Shown: positions 24,955-33,570, counted from the stretch's first letter. The stretch: DNA of 64,000 nucleotides from Jeotgalibaca sp. MA1X17-3 (GCF_021513155.1 NZ_CP090983.1:1721001-1785000), one strand, 5' to 3'. Made by a program: numbers and translations. Notes: generated by a model from the letters alone, not told the origin.

Positions 24955-25358
24955 GAGTGATCCTCCAGTAAGCTTTTGTTTTCGTAAATATTTCCGATGA
25001 CTTCGATTTGGTCACGCCAAGATTCTAATCCCGCATAACTGGTACTATTGTTTTGTTTTCCCATAAGACCGCTATCAACCCAAACCACGGTGTAAGTTAT
25101 TCTAGGGTCCCCGTGGTGGTAAATGTCGCCCTCGTAAATCCCCACACCGCTTTTGTCTTTAATTCCGGTATATTGCATTAAATCGAACCGTCTATCATTA
25201 AACCAACTCTCGAAGCAATCCATCCAGTCGTAAGCGTCCACATCAATATCTTTGTTAACTTTAGAATATTCCAAACCGTCGTAAGTAGCTTGCACATCAT
25301 AAACCATTTGTTTCAATTCTTTATCCCACGCTCTAAACTTATGCCGAGAATTTTCCAT
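24951..25358 (-). CDS. YopX family protein
   Basis: 135 residues. N-terminal HKFRAWDKELKQMVYDV, then DLMQYTGIKDKSGVGIYEGDI and a C-terminal IEVIGNIYENKSLLE are the YopX signature. The family is widespread in Gram-positive phages; function is not known. Its start overlaps the upstream HNH gene by 20 bases. Confidence 0.88.
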   Translation of the reverse strand: MENSRHKFRAWDKELKQMVYDVQATYDGLEYSKVNKDIDVDAYDWMDCFESWFNDRRFDLMQYTGIKDKSGVGIYEGDIYHHGDPRITYTVVWVDSGLMGKQNNSTSYAGLESWRDQIEVIGNIYENKSLLEDHS

Positions 25359-25785
25359 TTTTACACCTAGACCTTTCTAATGCATGCGTTTTATTGTGTT
25401 CTGATGCCGACATAACCTCTAAATTTGTCGGTCTGTTATCATGTTTGTTTCCATTTATGTGATGGACAACTTCTGTTTCTTTTAACAATCTTCCCAGTGA
25501 TTTTTCAGATACAATTCTATGTTCTGCAACATACCCTGACTTAGTTGCGTTCGGATGATTGGGTAGGTACAAATATAAATATCCACTTATTTCTACCTTG
25601 TCCTTATATGCCCCTCTTCTCACATCTGTTCGGGAGCATTTATGACCACACGCCTTAGCCCTAATTCCATCCTTTCTTATTTTTTCAACTCGCCTTCCAC
25701 ACACATCGCATTCAAATATAGAGTACTGATAACTTCTCGATATTCCTTTCTTTTGAAAAGTTCCTAGAAACTTCAATTCCCTCAT
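25339..25785 (-). CDS. HNH homing-type endonuclease
   Basis: 148 residues. The N-terminal half is a small zinc-binding region (CDVCGRRV ... CGHKC); the C-terminal half has the HNH_3 core: AEHRIVSEKSLGR, VVHHINGNKHDNRPTNLEVMSASEHNKTHAL. Free-standing HNH genes of this type are selfish DNA in phages. It interrupts the chain of small coupled genes and slightly overlaps the YopX gene. Confidence 0.9.
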   Translation of the reverse strand: MRELKFLGTFQKKGISRSYQYSIFECDVCGRRVEKIRKDGIRAKACGHKCSRTDVRRGAYKDKVEISGYLYLYLPNHPNATKSGYVAEHRIVSEKSLGRLLKETEVVHHINGNKHDNRPTNLEVMSASEHNKTHALERSRCKNGKFSA

Positions 25786-25810
25786 GACTCATTCTCCTTC
25801 TGTTCGATTA

Positions 25811-26002
25811 TTATTCATCATCTTTAAATTTAACTGCGGTTACTCCCTTTTCTGGTCTCTTCAAAGCAGCAAGTCGTTTCATTCCGGAGGGAGTGGTTAG
25901 CCATTGGATATACTTCTTTGTGACTCCTAGCTCGTCTGCACACTCTTGAGCGGTTCCAGTAAACAATAAGTCCTCCCCTCTATAAATGGCGTATTCGGTC
26001 AT
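25811..26002 (-). CDS. Small conserved phage protein
   Basis: 63 residues. The pattern EYAIYRGEDLLFTGTAQECADELGVTKKYIQWLTTPS with a basic C-terminus recurs in small proteins of Lactobacillales phages and looks like a minimal helix-turn-helix. No function known. It overlaps the upstream gene by 23 bases. Confidence 0.65.
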   Translation of the reverse strand: MTEYAIYRGEDLLFTGTAQECADELGVTKKYIQWLTTPSGMKRLAALKRPEKGVTAVKFKDDE

Positions 26003-26321
26003 TTATATATCCCTCTTTTGCTTTTATTCTTTGTCTCAGTTTATACATTTGGCTTTTTACAGATTGGACTGGTCTCATTAATTTTCTAGCTATTTCTGTA
26101 GGTTTTTCTACATCCATACTCGACTCTATATACGTTAACTCCCTATTTGACCACGGTTTAATATCTTCAAAAGGCTTTCGTTCCACTTTCCACTCCACTT
26201 CTTTGGCTAATGTATGGATGCGTACATTATCTGGATGATCATCTGGTAGCTTATACCATTCATAGCTATGCAAAACTTTCATCTTTCTCAACTCGTCATT
26301 CAATCGGTAATCCATTTCCAT
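25980..26321 (-). CDS. Hypothetical protein with helix-turn-helix-like C-terminus
   Basis: 113 residues. The C-terminal half (WSNRELTYIESSMDVEKPTEIARKLMRPVQSVKSQMYKLR) looks like a Myb/SANT- or SPO1-type HTH: a W, an acidic helix, then a recognition-like helix. That suggests DNA binding. The N-terminal half is charged with no recognised domain. Confidence 0.6.
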   Translation of the reverse strand: MEMDYRLNDELRKMKVLHSYEWYKLPDDHPDNVRIHTLAKEVEWKVERKPFEDIKPWSNRELTYIESSMDVEKPTEIARKLMRPVQSVKSQMYKLRQRIKAKEGYINDRIRHL

Positions 26322-26373
26322 GTTCTCCCCTTCCTCATTTCTTAACTAATTGTTTCTACATTAAAATCTTTTT

Positions 26374-26847
26374 TTATATTTTTTTAACATCATCATTAGA
26401 TATAATTTTAAAAGTAGATAATCTGTTTTCTTTTACAGCTTTGTTAATCATGTAATCGTTCCAAGGCTGAAGCAATTCAACTTGATAGGTTATCACCACA
26501 TCTAAAAAGTCATACTCCACTTTTTCTATGCTAATTATCTTAATAATTGGTCTTTCTTTTTCTGTTCCAGTCATAACTGATCCTATTTTTTCAAACTTCT
26601 TTTCTCCCTTTGAAATGTTATAACGTTTTTTGTAGGTAAAAAAATGCTTGTATTTGCTATAATCAATACGTTTCCCCACTTCTTGACCTATAAACTCAAT
26701 TTTCAATAATGGTGCACCAATTATAGTTACACTAACTTTATTTATTTGAATAACTACAAAGTTTTTCTCTTCATATTGAACAATTTCTCCAACTTTTAAA
26801 CCTTTTTTGTAATCTACTCTTTTTGCTACTAACTGTTGTAAACTCAT
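26374..26847 (-). CDS. Hypothetical phage protein
   Basis: 157 residues, lysine-rich, beta-strand pattern in the first half (GEIVQYEEKNFVVIQINKVSVTIIG) and again near the end (DVVITYQVELLQPW). No membrane segment or catalytic motif seen. It overlaps the RecU-like gene by 4 bases and is the next gene in the operon. Not recognised. Confidence 0.6.
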   Translation of the reverse strand: MSLQQLVAKRVDYKKGLKVGEIVQYEEKNFVVIQINKVSVTIIGAPLLKIEFIGQEVGKRIDYSKYKHFFTYKKRYNISKGEKKFEKIGSVMTGTEKERPIIKIISIEKVEYDFLDVVITYQVELLQPWNDYMINKAVKENRLSTFKIISNDDVKKI

Positions 26848-27395
26848 GTATTTTTCTCATTCAGATAGTCTAAGGTGTAGCCTTTTCTTTCTACTTCTAC
26901 TGCAGCAGATTCTATCCATTTGAGAGGAAGTGACGTCTTATTCGCTTCTTTTGCTTTTTTTGTTAAAGCTAGATATGTTTTGATGTTTAATTTGAAGGTA
27001 CGATCTAACACTCGAAAACGAATCAGAATGAAGGACTCTCCTAATGCCTCTTGAAATTCATTTAGAAATCGAACTTGATGAGGCTTGACCATATCTTTTT
27101 TATAAATAGACAAAGGAAAGGAAGTTTTATTTTGTGTACTCTTGGCTTCAAATGCGATTCCTTTGCCTCTATGAACACCCATGAAGTCACATCCAGTCTT
27201 ATGAGACGGTTCCCAAACAGGTACGCCATTTACCTTTCCGGCCATTCTTGTTCCGGTAGGTATTTTTATGACAGCAGCGACTCCTTGTCGGATATAAAAT
27301 AGATTGGTTTGTTCAATTTCTTTCTCAAAACTGGAACCACTCCTAGCAGATGTTCTTCCACTTTGAGCATTGGACACTTTCTTATTTGGTTTCAA
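26844..27395 (-). CDS. RecU-like Holliday junction resolvase
   Basis: 183 residues. RecU cuts Holliday junctions; phages carry it to resolve replication and recombination intermediates. Catalytic features are visible: a GKVNG...GCDFMGVHRGKGIAFEAKSTQNKTSFPL block containing the Asp, Glu-x-Lys (EAK) metal site of the type II restriction fold, the stalk-like basic segments, and an N-terminal SSFEKEIEQTN helix. Overlaps on both sides place it within the early operon. Confidence 0.88.
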   Translation of the reverse strand: MKPNKKVSNAQSGRTSARSGSSFEKEIEQTNLFYIRQGVAAVIKIPTGTRMAGKVNGVPVWEPSHKTGCDFMGVHRGKGIAFEAKSTQNKTSFPLSIYKKDMVKPHQVRFLNEFQEALGESFILIRFRVLDRTFKLNIKTYLALTKKAKEANKTSLPLKWIESAAVEVERKGYTLDYLNEKNT

Positions 27396-27574
27396 CGGTT
27401 TATCTTCCCTTTCTGTGCTTGGTCAATTATTAATAACGTGATATTATCCGGAGTTTCATGTAATCGTTTGGATATTTCGGATATACTTTTTCCTTGTTCC
27501 CACAAGGTGCGAAAATTTTCTAATTCATTGATACTCCAAAGGAACCTTGCATCTTCTAAGATGAGTTCAGCCAT
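27392..27574 (-). CDS. Small helix-turn-helix phage protein
   Basis: 60 residues. LWEQGKSISEISKRLHETPDNITLLIIDQAQKGKI has the spacing of a sigma-4-like or resolvase-type helix-turn-helix, preceded by an acidic helix. Small proteins of this kind are frequent beside RecU genes in phages. It overlaps both neighbours (8 and 4 bases). Confidence 0.65.
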   Translation of the reverse strand: MAELILEDARFLWSINELENFRTLWEQGKSISEISKRLHETPDNITLLIIDQAQKGKINR

Positions 27575-27698
27575 GGTTTTCCTTCTTCCAGGTCTCCCAT
27601 TCTTCTTTTAGGCGCTTTTGTCTTTCATTCCATTCTTCTTTCTCCATAGGAGGAGAGGAGCATTTCCATACACCTCTCATGATTTCCGTTACTTTCAC
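27567..27698 (-). CDS. Small charged phage protein (GTG start)
   Basis: 43 residues from a GTG (27698) that overlaps the dnaC-like stop (GTGA). After a short start the protein is a single charged Trp-rich helix (PPMEKEEWNERQKRLKEEWETW). It overlaps the next gene by 8 bases. Tight packing supports translation; function unknown. Confidence 0.5.
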   Translation of the reverse strand: MKVTEIMRGVWKCSSPPMEKEEWNERQKRLKEEWETWKKENHG

Positions 27699-28558
27699 AT
27701 TGATAACCCCATTCGTTTATCTGAAATTTTGGAAAAGTTTATTTCTATGTACCCGCTTTGCATCCTGGACTTGATTCGTTCATCGTACATTCGCTCTAAT
27801 TGTGTCATTGTCAAGTTCGTTGTCATGATCGTTGTAGCAACTCCTTCGCGAGCATTCAAAATTTCAAGCAACGTTTTATAGGTATGGTCTGTTGACTGCT
27901 TTAACGTGTCCATTCTTCCTACTTCCGTACCTACATCATCAATGACCAACACATCTACCATTTTTATGGCATCTAGTATATTTTTACGTTCATCAAAATT
28001 CGAAAGAATTTGGTTAATCACTTCGTTTAAATCGATGAACAAACAAACTAGTTGTCCTTTCCTATCTGCACTCATTTCATTTGCATTGAAAGCCATTGAA
28101 TAAGCTAGATGACTTTTACCACTTCCAGGAGGACCCGTCATAATGATATTCATAATTTCGCCGTCTGCAATTTTTCCAGTACTATTTTTAACTTGTTCGT
28201 ATACTCGTTTTTCTTCTGGGGTGTTAACTTTAAAATTTTTCATTCCTTTATTTAAGAAAGATTTGTTCGCAAAGATTGATTTCTTTTGAAGATATCTTTT
28301 CTTTTCTTTATCTACGTAGCTTTCACTTACCCTTGTATCTTCATAGGAAACATTCTTACTTTGGGCATATAATTTACACTTCGGGCAGAATACTTTGTCT
28401 GTTTTCAAATCTTTCATCATTCGAAACTCACCTTTATGAACGGGTTTTCCATAATCTTGCATAGCATTATCTTCGGTACAATAGTCATCGGTCCAGATCA
28501 TCATTGCCTTTTCCAACATTAAGTTTTCATAGTTTTTAGGTATTCCAATCGCTTCCAT
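27695..28558 (-). CDS. DnaC-like helicase loader (AAA+ ATPase)
   Basis: 287 residues from ATG 28558 with AGGAGGGG upstream. A zinc-like N-terminal region (CPKCKLYAQ plus nearby Cys) is followed by the AAA+ domain: Walker A MTGPPGSGKSHLAYS, Walker B VDVLVIDDVGTE, sensor-like IMTTNLT, and an Arg finger-like RIKSRM. It loads the replicative helicase at the phage origin with the replisome organiser encoded just upstream, 10 bases away. Confidence 0.92.
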   Translation of the reverse strand: MEAIGIPKNYENLMLEKAMMIWTDDYCTEDNAMQDYGKPVHKGEFRMMKDLKTDKVFCPKCKLYAQSKNVSYEDTRVSESYVDKEKKRYLQKKSIFANKSFLNKGMKNFKVNTPEEKRVYEQVKNSTGKIADGEIMNIIMTGPPGSGKSHLAYSMAFNANEMSADRKGQLVCLFIDLNEVINQILSNFDERKNILDAIKMVDVLVIDDVGTEVGRMDTLKQSTDHTYKTLLEILNAREGVATTIMTTNLTMTQLERMYDERIKSRMQSGYIEINFSKISDKRMGLSM

Positions 28559-28568
28559 ACGTCCCCTC

Positions 28569-29456
28569 CTAGAAGAAATCTGTATCGTCCACATCTTCCA
28601 TTTCTGCCATTCGTTTATCAGATAGTTGTTTTAACGCTATTCGTTCAGGGCTTTGTTCTTCTTTCTGCATACTTGCTTGCTCTTCAAAATTGCCATTCGC
28701 CCATAACTTGGGAAACTGTTCTCTTAATTTAGAAGCGGATAAAATGTTCTTTTTCCAAAAGGGATCCTGTTGGCTCCAATCAATTACAAGACTTACTTCT
28801 TTCAATGTGTTCTTGTCCAGCTCCACTAACTTACGAATGTCATCAGCCCATCTTTGATAGTTGGGTGGTTTTGCTTTGCTATTATTTTGTTTAATCATTT
28901 TAAATAAATAACGAGATGCCCTTAAATAAGGAGAGTTGTCATCGTATTTTGCTTTAGCTAAATCGGGACTATCTATCTCTATCTCTTTCTCTATCTCTAT
29001 CTCTATCTCTGTGTCACTTTTTTGCACATCAATGTCACATTCAATAACATTGTTCGCACAATGTGACGGTAAAGCATTTTGTTTCGCTCTTATTTTTCTC
29101 ATTCTCTTTGCTGAATCGGTTTCTGAACCTATCATTTCATTTATTTGATTGAGATAAATTTCGCCACTTTCTAACCTACTTACTAACCCTATTTCTTCAA
29201 AAGTTTTCATAGCTACTGCAACCGTATCTATTTTAGTATCAGTTAAATTAGCCAAAGCTTTTATATCGTAAGGAATAAGCTTTTCTCCTACATACCTGAT
29301 TAAACTTCCATCATTTTGTAGGGATTTTAAGCATAATTTTAAATAAAATATGATATAGTCTTTACCGTTTTCTTGTTCTTCTAACCAAGTGACGGTATCA
29401 TCTTCAAAAAAATTGTCGTTTAGTTTTAGCCAATAGTATTTTTTATTTTCACTCAT
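28569..29456 (-). CDS. Phage replisome organiser (DnaD-like)
   Basis: 295 residues. The N-terminal winged-helix domain (YYWLKLNDNFFEDDTVTWLEEQ ... YIIFYLKLCLKSL) matches Phage_rep_org_N; it binds the origin, probably within this gene. A linker encoded by a hexanucleotide repeat (residues about 145-165, EIEIEIEKEIEID) leads to a C-terminal domain (about 175-260) with DnaD-like WSQQDPFWKKNILSASKLREQF. It recruits the DnaC-like loader encoded downstream. Confidence 0.9.
   Translation of the reverse strand: MSENKKYYWLKLNDNFFEDDTVTWLEEQENGKDYIIFYLKLCLKSLQNDGSLIRYVGEKLIPYDIKALANLTDTKIDTVAVAMKTFEEIGLVSRLESGEIYLNQINEMIGSETDSAKRMRKIRAKQNALPSHCANNVIECDIDVQKSDTEIEIEIEKEIEIDSPDLAKAKYDDNSPYLRASRYLFKMIKQNNSKAKPPNYQRWADDIRKLVELDKNTLKEVSLVIDWSQQDPFWKKNILSASKLREQFPKLWANGNFEEQASMQKEEQSPERIALKQLSDKRMAEMEDVDDTDFF
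28972..29013. repeat. Hexanucleotide repeat tract, candidate phage origin
   Basis: Imperfect tandem copies of CTCTAT/CTCTTT on the plus strand (ATAGAG on the coding strand) within the replisome organiser gene, followed by TGTCAC-rich sequence. In related phages the origin, made of short direct repeats, lies in the linker region of this gene. No DnaA boxes are needed in such origins. Confidence 0.45.
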
Positions 29457-29459
29457 GAG

Positions 29460-30161
29460 TTACTCCTTTCGTTCACTTGCTATATAAACTGGTATGCCTG
29501 TAATTTCTTGTATTTCCTTTTTGAATCGTCCTTCATCTGCATTATTATTAGATAAATGCAACAACCACACTTCTTTTAAGTGACTCAAATCATTCGATAG
29601 AAGGAAGTTCTTCACATTATTTAGTTCAAAGTGAGAGGTTAGGATTCTCTTTTTTAAATAGTTCCCTATACGCCCTGAATGGACGTTTTCATTGAGGATA
29701 TCTAAGGCATAATTACATTCAATCAGCATGTGAGTTACACCAGGAAACGTATACCGTATATAAAAGGTATCTGTAGCGAATAAGATGCACTCTCCTTCTT
29801 TTGACTGAATAAAGAATCCCAAAGGCTCATTCACGTCATGTTCTGTTGGAAAAGGTAGTACGAGCCAACTTCCTACTTTGAACTCTTTAAACGCTTGAAC
29901 CATTTTAATTCTGTGTTTAGGTAGTTGCAGCGCTTCTTGTGTTCCCATACTTAAATAAATATCCATTCCAGTTTTTTTAATGATATCCATTGCATATTTG
30001 GAGTGATCACCATGTTCATGTGTAATGAGGCAACCATCTGTTGTACTTAAATCTATTCCCTTTAGGTTCATTCCCGCCTCAAGAAGCAAGGAACGCTCAC
30101 CTTCATTAATCAGATAAGCATTTCCTTTACTACTTGAACCAATCACATCAATCGTTATCAT
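29460..30161 (-). CDS. MBL-fold metallo-hydrolase (YycJ-like)
   Basis: 233 residues. Metallo-beta-lactamase fold: GSSSKGNAYLI at the start, the metal motif THEHGDHSKYAM (HxHxDH), a distal His region in FPTEHDVNEPLGF, FATDTFYIRYTF and TSHFELNNVKNF. This is closest to YycJ/WalJ and RNase-type hydrolases acting on nucleic acid. Phages pair it with RecT; a 5'-nuclease role for making ssDNA ends is plausible but unproven. Confidence 0.85.
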   Translation of the reverse strand: MITIDVIGSSSKGNAYLINEGERSLLLEAGMNLKGIDLSTTDGCLITHEHGDHSKYAMDIIKKTGMDIYLSMGTQEALQLPKHRIKMVQAFKEFKVGSWLVLPFPTEHDVNEPLGFFIQSKEGECILFATDTFYIRYTFPGVTHMLIECNYALDILNENVHSGRIGNYLKKRILTSHFELNNVKNFLLSNDLSHLKEVWLLHLSNNNADEGRFKKEIQEITGIPVYIASERKE

Positions 30162-30163
30162 GA

Positions 30164-31075
30164 TTAGAACCCTGGAGTTGCATCGATAGGTGGACGATTG
30201 GTATCAAATAAAGAACTTTGTGTTTCATTCTCTTCTTCATGTTCAATAATGACCGGCTTCACTTCTTTTTTTACATTCTGATTTGAAAAACCAATCATTT
30301 CAGCATTTGCATTTTCTTTGATCTCTTTTTGAACCACATCTTCGACTGGCGTAACTTCTTTTCGTTCATTTTCATATTCACTTTCCGTTGTGTTATTGAT
30401 TGCTTCTACTAACAAGTCACTATCATCACTCGTATTAATAATGTTTTTCGCTGCACGATTGATTACCGTTCGTTTTGCCATTTCTTGAGGAAACTTCTTG
30501 TGAACTCCTTGATTTGTCTTCGATTGATTCCAAGCAGTTTCAATTTCTTTTTTAGTCATGACGGTTAATTCTTGTGAATCGTCTTCTCTTTCCACAATTG
30601 CGTATACTCCAATAATGCTGTTGTCTCGGTTTTCAAACTTCGTATCATGTTTGACAAGAACCTCTTTCCCTTTGTCAACAGTCATCACGAAGTCATCCCC
30701 TTCATAAATCACATTCGCCCATATGTTTTTGATTCCATTCAATCGTTTTAATACAGCTTGCGTTCCAAAATAGGAACGGTTTAATTGAAGTTTTTTCCCA
30801 TAAACAATGAAATAACACTGTGTTTTAGCAGGAGATAGCCCTTGAACAACCATATCTAACAAAGAATTTGCGATGGATTCTCTGGAACATACTTCTAAAG
30901 CAGGCTTTTTATTACTATCTAAGGTTTCTTGTAGTTTGAAAAAAGCGCTTTTAAGAGCGTTTTGAGCATTGTAGTTCGGTGGAAGAGATAGACCTGTTTG
31001 TTCTAACTCACTTAATTTGTTACTAACCGTATCTGTAATATCCTTTTGTATGATTGCTAGTTCGTTTGATGCCAT
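30164..31075 (-). CDS. recT: RecT family recombinase
   Basis: 303 residues. Single-strand annealing protein. The core has NALKSAFFKLQETL, LDMVVQGLSPAKTQCYFIVYGKKLQLNRSYFGT (the RecT signature around residues 70-105) and AKRTVINRAAKNIINTSDDSDL. The C-terminal third is acidic and low-complexity, as usual. It lies between an MBL-fold hydrolase and a Rad50-like ATPase; no RecE/YqaJ or lambda-type exonuclease is present in the window. Confidence 0.95.
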   Translation of the reverse strand: MASNELAIIQKDITDTVSNKLSELEQTGLSLPPNYNAQNALKSAFFKLQETLDSNKKPALEVCSRESIANSLLDMVVQGLSPAKTQCYFIVYGKKLQLNRSYFGTQAVLKRLNGIKNIWANVIYEGDDFVMTVDKGKEVLVKHDTKFENRDNSIIGVYAIVEREDDSQELTVMTKKEIETAWNQSKTNQGVHKKFPQEMAKRTVINRAAKNIINTSDDSDLLVEAINNTTESEYENERKEVTPVEDVVQKEIKENANAEMIGFSNQNVKKEVKPVIIEHEEENETQSSLFDTNRPPIDATPGF

Positions 31076-31077
31076 GT

Positions 31078-33108
31078 TTATGCAGCTCCCTTATCATTTT
31101 TAATGTTTAGTTTTGTTTGGCCTTCTTGTGCGATTAGTTTAATTGCTTGATTACTTGGTTCTATGTGCCATACGGTCACACTCTCAGCATTATCAATGAA
31201 GATAGGAACATGAACCCCTTTTAGTCTTGAAATCGTATTGATGATGTCTATTCCCACGTTTACACGTTCACCGTTTGAGATTGCACCTGTAAACTCTAAG
31301 CCTTTGAATAGTGGTTCGCATACCTCTTTGAGTGATCCGTTTTGCAAAGGTTCAAATAGTTTAAATTGTGTAATTTCAAACTCTGAATTGATTCGCTCTG
31401 TCAGTAACGATACTTTCGTTCTAGTGAACTCATCTAGTAGGAATAACCATTTTTCAATCTCACCAGCACGTATTGTTTTTTCTTTTTGCTCACTGATTAA
31501 GTCATCTTTACGCTCCTTAGATTTTCCCAAGGAAGTAAATTTGCTTAAATCTTCATTGATTCTTGCAATGTTTTCTTTTACTTCTTTTATTTCTTCTTGA
31601 ATTCCTACTGTAGAAGTAGCAATAGATTGTTGTTCGTTATCTATTTCTGACTGAATCATCTTTTTCTTTTGAATCATTTCTATGTAGGCTTCCGTTTCTT
31701 CAAAAGGAGTAATAGATGTTTTCTTTTCTTCAATTTGTCGTTCCAGTTTTTTTAACTCTATATATAACCGATCTGCTTCTTGTTCACTTTCTTCTGACTG
31801 CTTTTCTAGTTTTTCAATCTTTTCATCAAACCCTTCGATGTCCTCTTTAAATTGAGTAGTCTTTTCGCTAACTGCTTTTCCTGTTTCGTTAATACTTTCT
31901 AAGTTTTCAGCTTTCTTTGTATTAAATGTTTTTGCTTCTTCTTCATAAGTAGCTTGAATGTCTTCTTGTTCTTCTTCGTCAAACGGCCGGTTACAGTACG
32001 TACACACGAGAACATGTTCATCGAATGGTTCTATTTGTTTAGAATGTATTTTTTTATATTCATTGCGTAACTCTTCTACTTGCTTTTCATTCATTACTAG
32101 CTGTTTCCTCGTCCAATCTTTGTCGCCTTGAATGTCCCGAATCGATGTATAAAGTCCTTGTACTTTATTTTTAGCTTCTAAAAATTGAGAATAAACCGTT
32201 TGTTTCTTTTCAATTAGTTCTGATGCAGCGTTCCTTATATTCAGTTGATAATCATTTTTCATGACCATTATTTGAGAGTCACATTCAGAAAGTTCAGAAC
32301 GTTTTTTGGATATAAACCCACCATTTTTAAGGGTTGATAATTCTTGGTAAAGAGAATCTTCTTTTTGTAGTGATTCCTCTTTTTCTTTTTTTAATTCATC
32401 CTCGTTTAAATCATCAATGATGGGTATGTTTCGATCTGCTTCGTCTATTCGGATATCCCATTCTTTAATATCTGCGTTTGTTTTGGAGCGTTCCTCAATG
32501 AGTTGTTCACGCTTATCATCAACGCTTATTCCTTTTAAGAACTCTTTTAACGGTTCTAAACTCTTCTTGCTATGAATCACTGCGTTATCATCTAAGTTCC
32601 CAACAAGTTCAAATAGCATTTTTCTTCTTTCTTTATCTTTCATCACATCGGAGAAGTAGTAGACATTAGTTAATTGTTTGAAGGTTTCCTCGTCAATCAA
32701 GCTGTCAATGTATTTCTTGTAATCAGATACTTTCTTTTTAAGTCCGTTGATTCTACAAGTAGTCACATCGCCCTGGTACTCCTCGTTTGATGATCCCGTT
32801 TTACGAACCCAATTTTCAGAAACCATTCGAGACAAGGTCACTTCTTCCCCGTTTACTTCAAGAACCAATTGGATTTCTGTTTCTAAATGGTGGATAGACT
32901 CATTGTTCTTGTCTTTAGGCTTCCATTGAAACTTGGAATCACCCAAACTGTTTTTACCGAATAGAGCGAACCAAAAGGCATCGTAGATGGTTGATTTCCC
33001 TGTTCCCATTTGACCGTATATAGAAGCATTTTCTCCTTCAGGATTGAAATCGAACTCTTTTACTGCTTTGAAATTCCTGATTTTCATTTTCATTAATTTA
33101 ATTTTCAT
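31078..33108 (-). CDS. Rad50/SbcC-like ATPase
   Basis: 676 residues. N-terminal Walker A ASIYGQMGTGKSTIYDAFWFALFG (near residue 35), two long coiled-coil arms with a zinc-hook CTYCNRPF near residue 355, and a C-terminal signature/Walker B region NGERVNVGIDIINTISRLKGVHVPIFIDNAES. It is shorter than cellular SbcC (over 1,000). SbcC normally works with an SbcD nuclease, which is absent; the MBL-fold protein two genes downstream could be the partner (inference). Role: end processing for RecT. Confidence 0.9.
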   Translation of the reverse strand: MKIKLMKMKIRNFKAVKEFDFNPEGENASIYGQMGTGKSTIYDAFWFALFGKNSLGDSKFQWKPKDKNNESIHHLETEIQLVLEVNGEEVTLSRMVSENWVRKTGSSNEEYQGDVTTCRINGLKKKVSDYKKYIDSLIDEETFKQLTNVYYFSDVMKDKERRKMLFELVGNLDDNAVIHSKKSLEPLKEFLKGISVDDKREQLIEERSKTNADIKEWDIRIDEADRNIPIIDDLNEDELKKEKEESLQKEDSLYQELSTLKNGGFISKKRSELSECDSQIMVMKNDYQLNIRNAASELIEKKQTVYSQFLEAKNKVQGLYTSIRDIQGDKDWTRKQLVMNEKQVEELRNEYKKIHSKQIEPFDEHVLVCTYCNRPFDEEEQEDIQATYEEEAKTFNTKKAENLESINETGKAVSEKTTQFKEDIEGFDEKIEKLEKQSEESEQEADRLYIELKKLERQIEEKKTSITPFEETEAYIEMIQKKKMIQSEIDNEQQSIATSTVGIQEEIKEVKENIARINEDLSKFTSLGKSKERKDDLISEQKEKTIRAGEIEKWLFLLDEFTRTKVSLLTERINSEFEITQFKLFEPLQNGSLKEVCEPLFKGLEFTGAISNGERVNVGIDIINTISRLKGVHVPIFIDNAESVTVWHIEPSNQAIKLIAQEGQTKLNIKNDKGAA

Positions 33109-33142
33109 AGTATACTCTCCTTAATTGATAGTTTTATTTTGG

Positions 33143-33289
33143 TCACTCATTGCCGTGAGTGGCTTTTATTTCGTCTAGCGTTAAATTTTTATTCCAAAAC
33201 GTTCGCATGATGTTATCTTTTACATCCCCACAACTGATTTTTATGTCTTGATGTGCAATAGCGATACGATTAAGAGAGTCCTCTAGCAT
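33143..33289 (-). CDS. Hypothetical small phage protein
   Basis: 48 residues: LEDSLNRIAIAHQDIKISCGDVKDN then a C-terminal LTLDEIKATHG. Start ATG at 33289 with AGAGGA upstream in the end of the preceding gene. No family recognised. Downstream 34 bases lead to the Rad50-like gene. Confidence 0.5.
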   Translation of the reverse strand: MLEDSLNRIAIAHQDIKISCGDVKDNIMRTFWNKNLTLDEIKATHGNE

Positions 33290-33296
33290 TTCAATG

Positions 33297-33422
33297 TTAT
33301 TCCTCTTGCCTTTCGATAAAATCGCTTAGAGTGTCCTCATTTTCCTTTAGAACCCTTAGTATTTCTGCATCATCTTTGCGAATGGTGATGGTCTCGTGAT
33401 CGTCTGCTTTGAATAATTCCAT
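33297..33422 (-). CDS. Small acidic phage protein
   Basis: 41 residues from ATG 33422 with a strong CAGGAGG site. ELFKADDHETITIRKDDAEI and ENEDTLSDFIERQEE suggest an acidic, mostly helical protein. No family recognised. It follows the 47-residue membrane protein by 4 bases. Confidence 0.55.
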   Translation of the reverse strand: MELFKADDHETITIRKDDAEILRVLKENEDTLSDFIERQEE

Positions 33423-33426
33423 TTTT

Positions 33427-33570
33427 TTACCTCCTGTTTTTATAAAACTCAACTTTTGCTTTCTCCAACTTCAATTCTTCTTTCAATTCATCAATTTCGA
33501 CTTTCTGAATATTCAACGCTGCAACAAAACCTAATGCAACGGATAACAAGAATAGGATTACATTTGTCAT
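33427..33570 (-). CDS. Small single-span membrane protein with coiled-coil tail
   Basis: 47 residues from ATG 33570, coupled by ATGA to the previous gene. One membrane helix (VILFLLSVALGFVAALN) and a charged helix (VEIDELKEELKLEKAKVEFY). A longer frame to 33771 overlaps two better-supported genes and is rejected. Function unknown. Confidence 0.6.
   Translation of the reverse strand: MTNVILFLLSVALGFVAALNIQKVEIDELKEELKLEKAKVEFYKNRR

Noticed and set aside
28972..29013. Hexanucleotide tract as a phase-variation switch
   Set aside because: The unit is a multiple of three, so copy changes would not shift the frame.
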